Source: Haematobia irritans
Taxonomy: Eukaryota; Arthropoda; Insecta; Diptera; Muscidae
Assembly (NCBI RefSeq): GCF_050003625.1
Contig: NC_134397.1
Location: 225,246,537 to 225,310,536 of the forward strand
Direction: 5' to 3'
Length of the DNA stretch: 64,000 nt
Below the pieces are notes generated by a model. The model did no database searches. It was not told where the DNA came from and saw only the letters and a program-made list of their open reading frames with translations. Position 1 is the stretch's first letter; each line of letters begins with the position of its first letter. The position numbers and the translations under genes were made by a program. Positions 63,613 through 64,000 of this stretch are shown in pieces.

Positions 63613-64000
63613 CACGGATGAAAAAGACTGTATTTCATATGTTTGGCTATAAACATTATATGTTTGGAACACAAATTTTAAACACAATATTTTTAAGTGC
63701 AAGCATATAATGTTCATAAACTAGCATAACATGTTTGGGACATATATGTTAATATGTTAGAACATATTATGTTTGGGACATAAAATGTTTGTAAATATAA
63801 TATGCTTGGATGCAAACATATATTAATTTAGAAATAGCCTATAAACATATATGTGTTTAGTAGCTTGGAGCGCTATTTAACAGGGAGCGATATTGAATTA
63901 AGTTGGTGGTTGTTGCTTGTTATTACAAAATTAACATTTTATTTTTCCTTGGGCAATTGATCAGCTACTTCTTTGATCCTTACAAACTGTGTGGTCCGCT
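63613..64000 (-). mobile_element. Family B TIR element, truncated by the window end
   Basis: CACGGATGAAAAAGACTGTA then ATATGTTTGGCTATAAACAT; the whole stretch is the reverse complement of 24549-24933. The last 40 bases (GATCAGCTACTTCTTTGATC, TTACAAACTGTGTGGTCCGC) enter the tRNA-like module. Confidence 0.88.

Overview
The window looks like repeat-dense, non-coding nuclear DNA of a brachyceran fly, most likely a calyptrate (Musca/Stomoxys type). The evidence is the very high AT content, tRNA-derived SINEs, mini-me/DINE-like interspersed elements with GTCY microsatellites, mariner, maT, piggyBac and Transib relics, and a non-LTR retrotransposon. The species guess rests on memory of repeat style and was not tested by a search. 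I found no convincing host gene exon, rRNA gene, functional tRNA gene or CRISPR array. Every protein-like signal I could recognise belongs to a transposable element, and nearly all are broken.

Three related repeat-bearing element families dominate; I call them E, F and G. Each is a string of ~153-bp units flanked by a GC-rich hairpin plus ACTTGTTTT-type end on one side, a GTCY microsatellite near the other, and short inverted arms (E CCCTCCACCAT, F CCCACCACCAT, G CCCTTCACCAC). E copies: 1-1794, 8677-10190, 25737-27090, 44899-47060, 57194-58180. F copies: 18928-19275 (fragment), 23790-25390, 28598-30899, 38070-39823, 59209-60627. G copies: 12775-14032, 56080-57190, 63175-63612. Two minisatellites fill much of the rest: one with unit core GTTCATTGTCAATGAAC (2098-5620) and one with unit core TTTTCTATAGAAATAAAATT (1074-1557, 32415-35075, 37690-38060, 42460-44715 and smaller blocks). 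Both alternate two dyad-symmetric motifs.

TIR elements with 2-bp TA target duplications (families A, B, C, D) are scattered and nested. At 48379-50785 a mariner lies in a B element that lies in an A element. At 27993-31050 a maT transposase relic is split by a D element and by an F element that itself carries a SINE. At 21611-23226 a DD37E-type mariner-like element sits in a smaller TIR element containing an 87-bp palindrome.

The main protein-coding object is a non-LTR retrotransposon fragment (14451-18927) whose reverse-transcriptase segment is present three times in exact 1282-bp head-to-tail repeats. The middle unit looks like a crossover hybrid. At 51474-52606 there is a deletion derivative of a Transib-like transposon: 38-bp TIRs beginning CACAGTG/CACATTG, a CGACG target duplication, and a transposase C-terminus carrying the SEEAQEARNKD motif. 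Family C (61419-62331, and a relic at 52980-53430) carries two divergent tRNA-like Pol III promoter heads.
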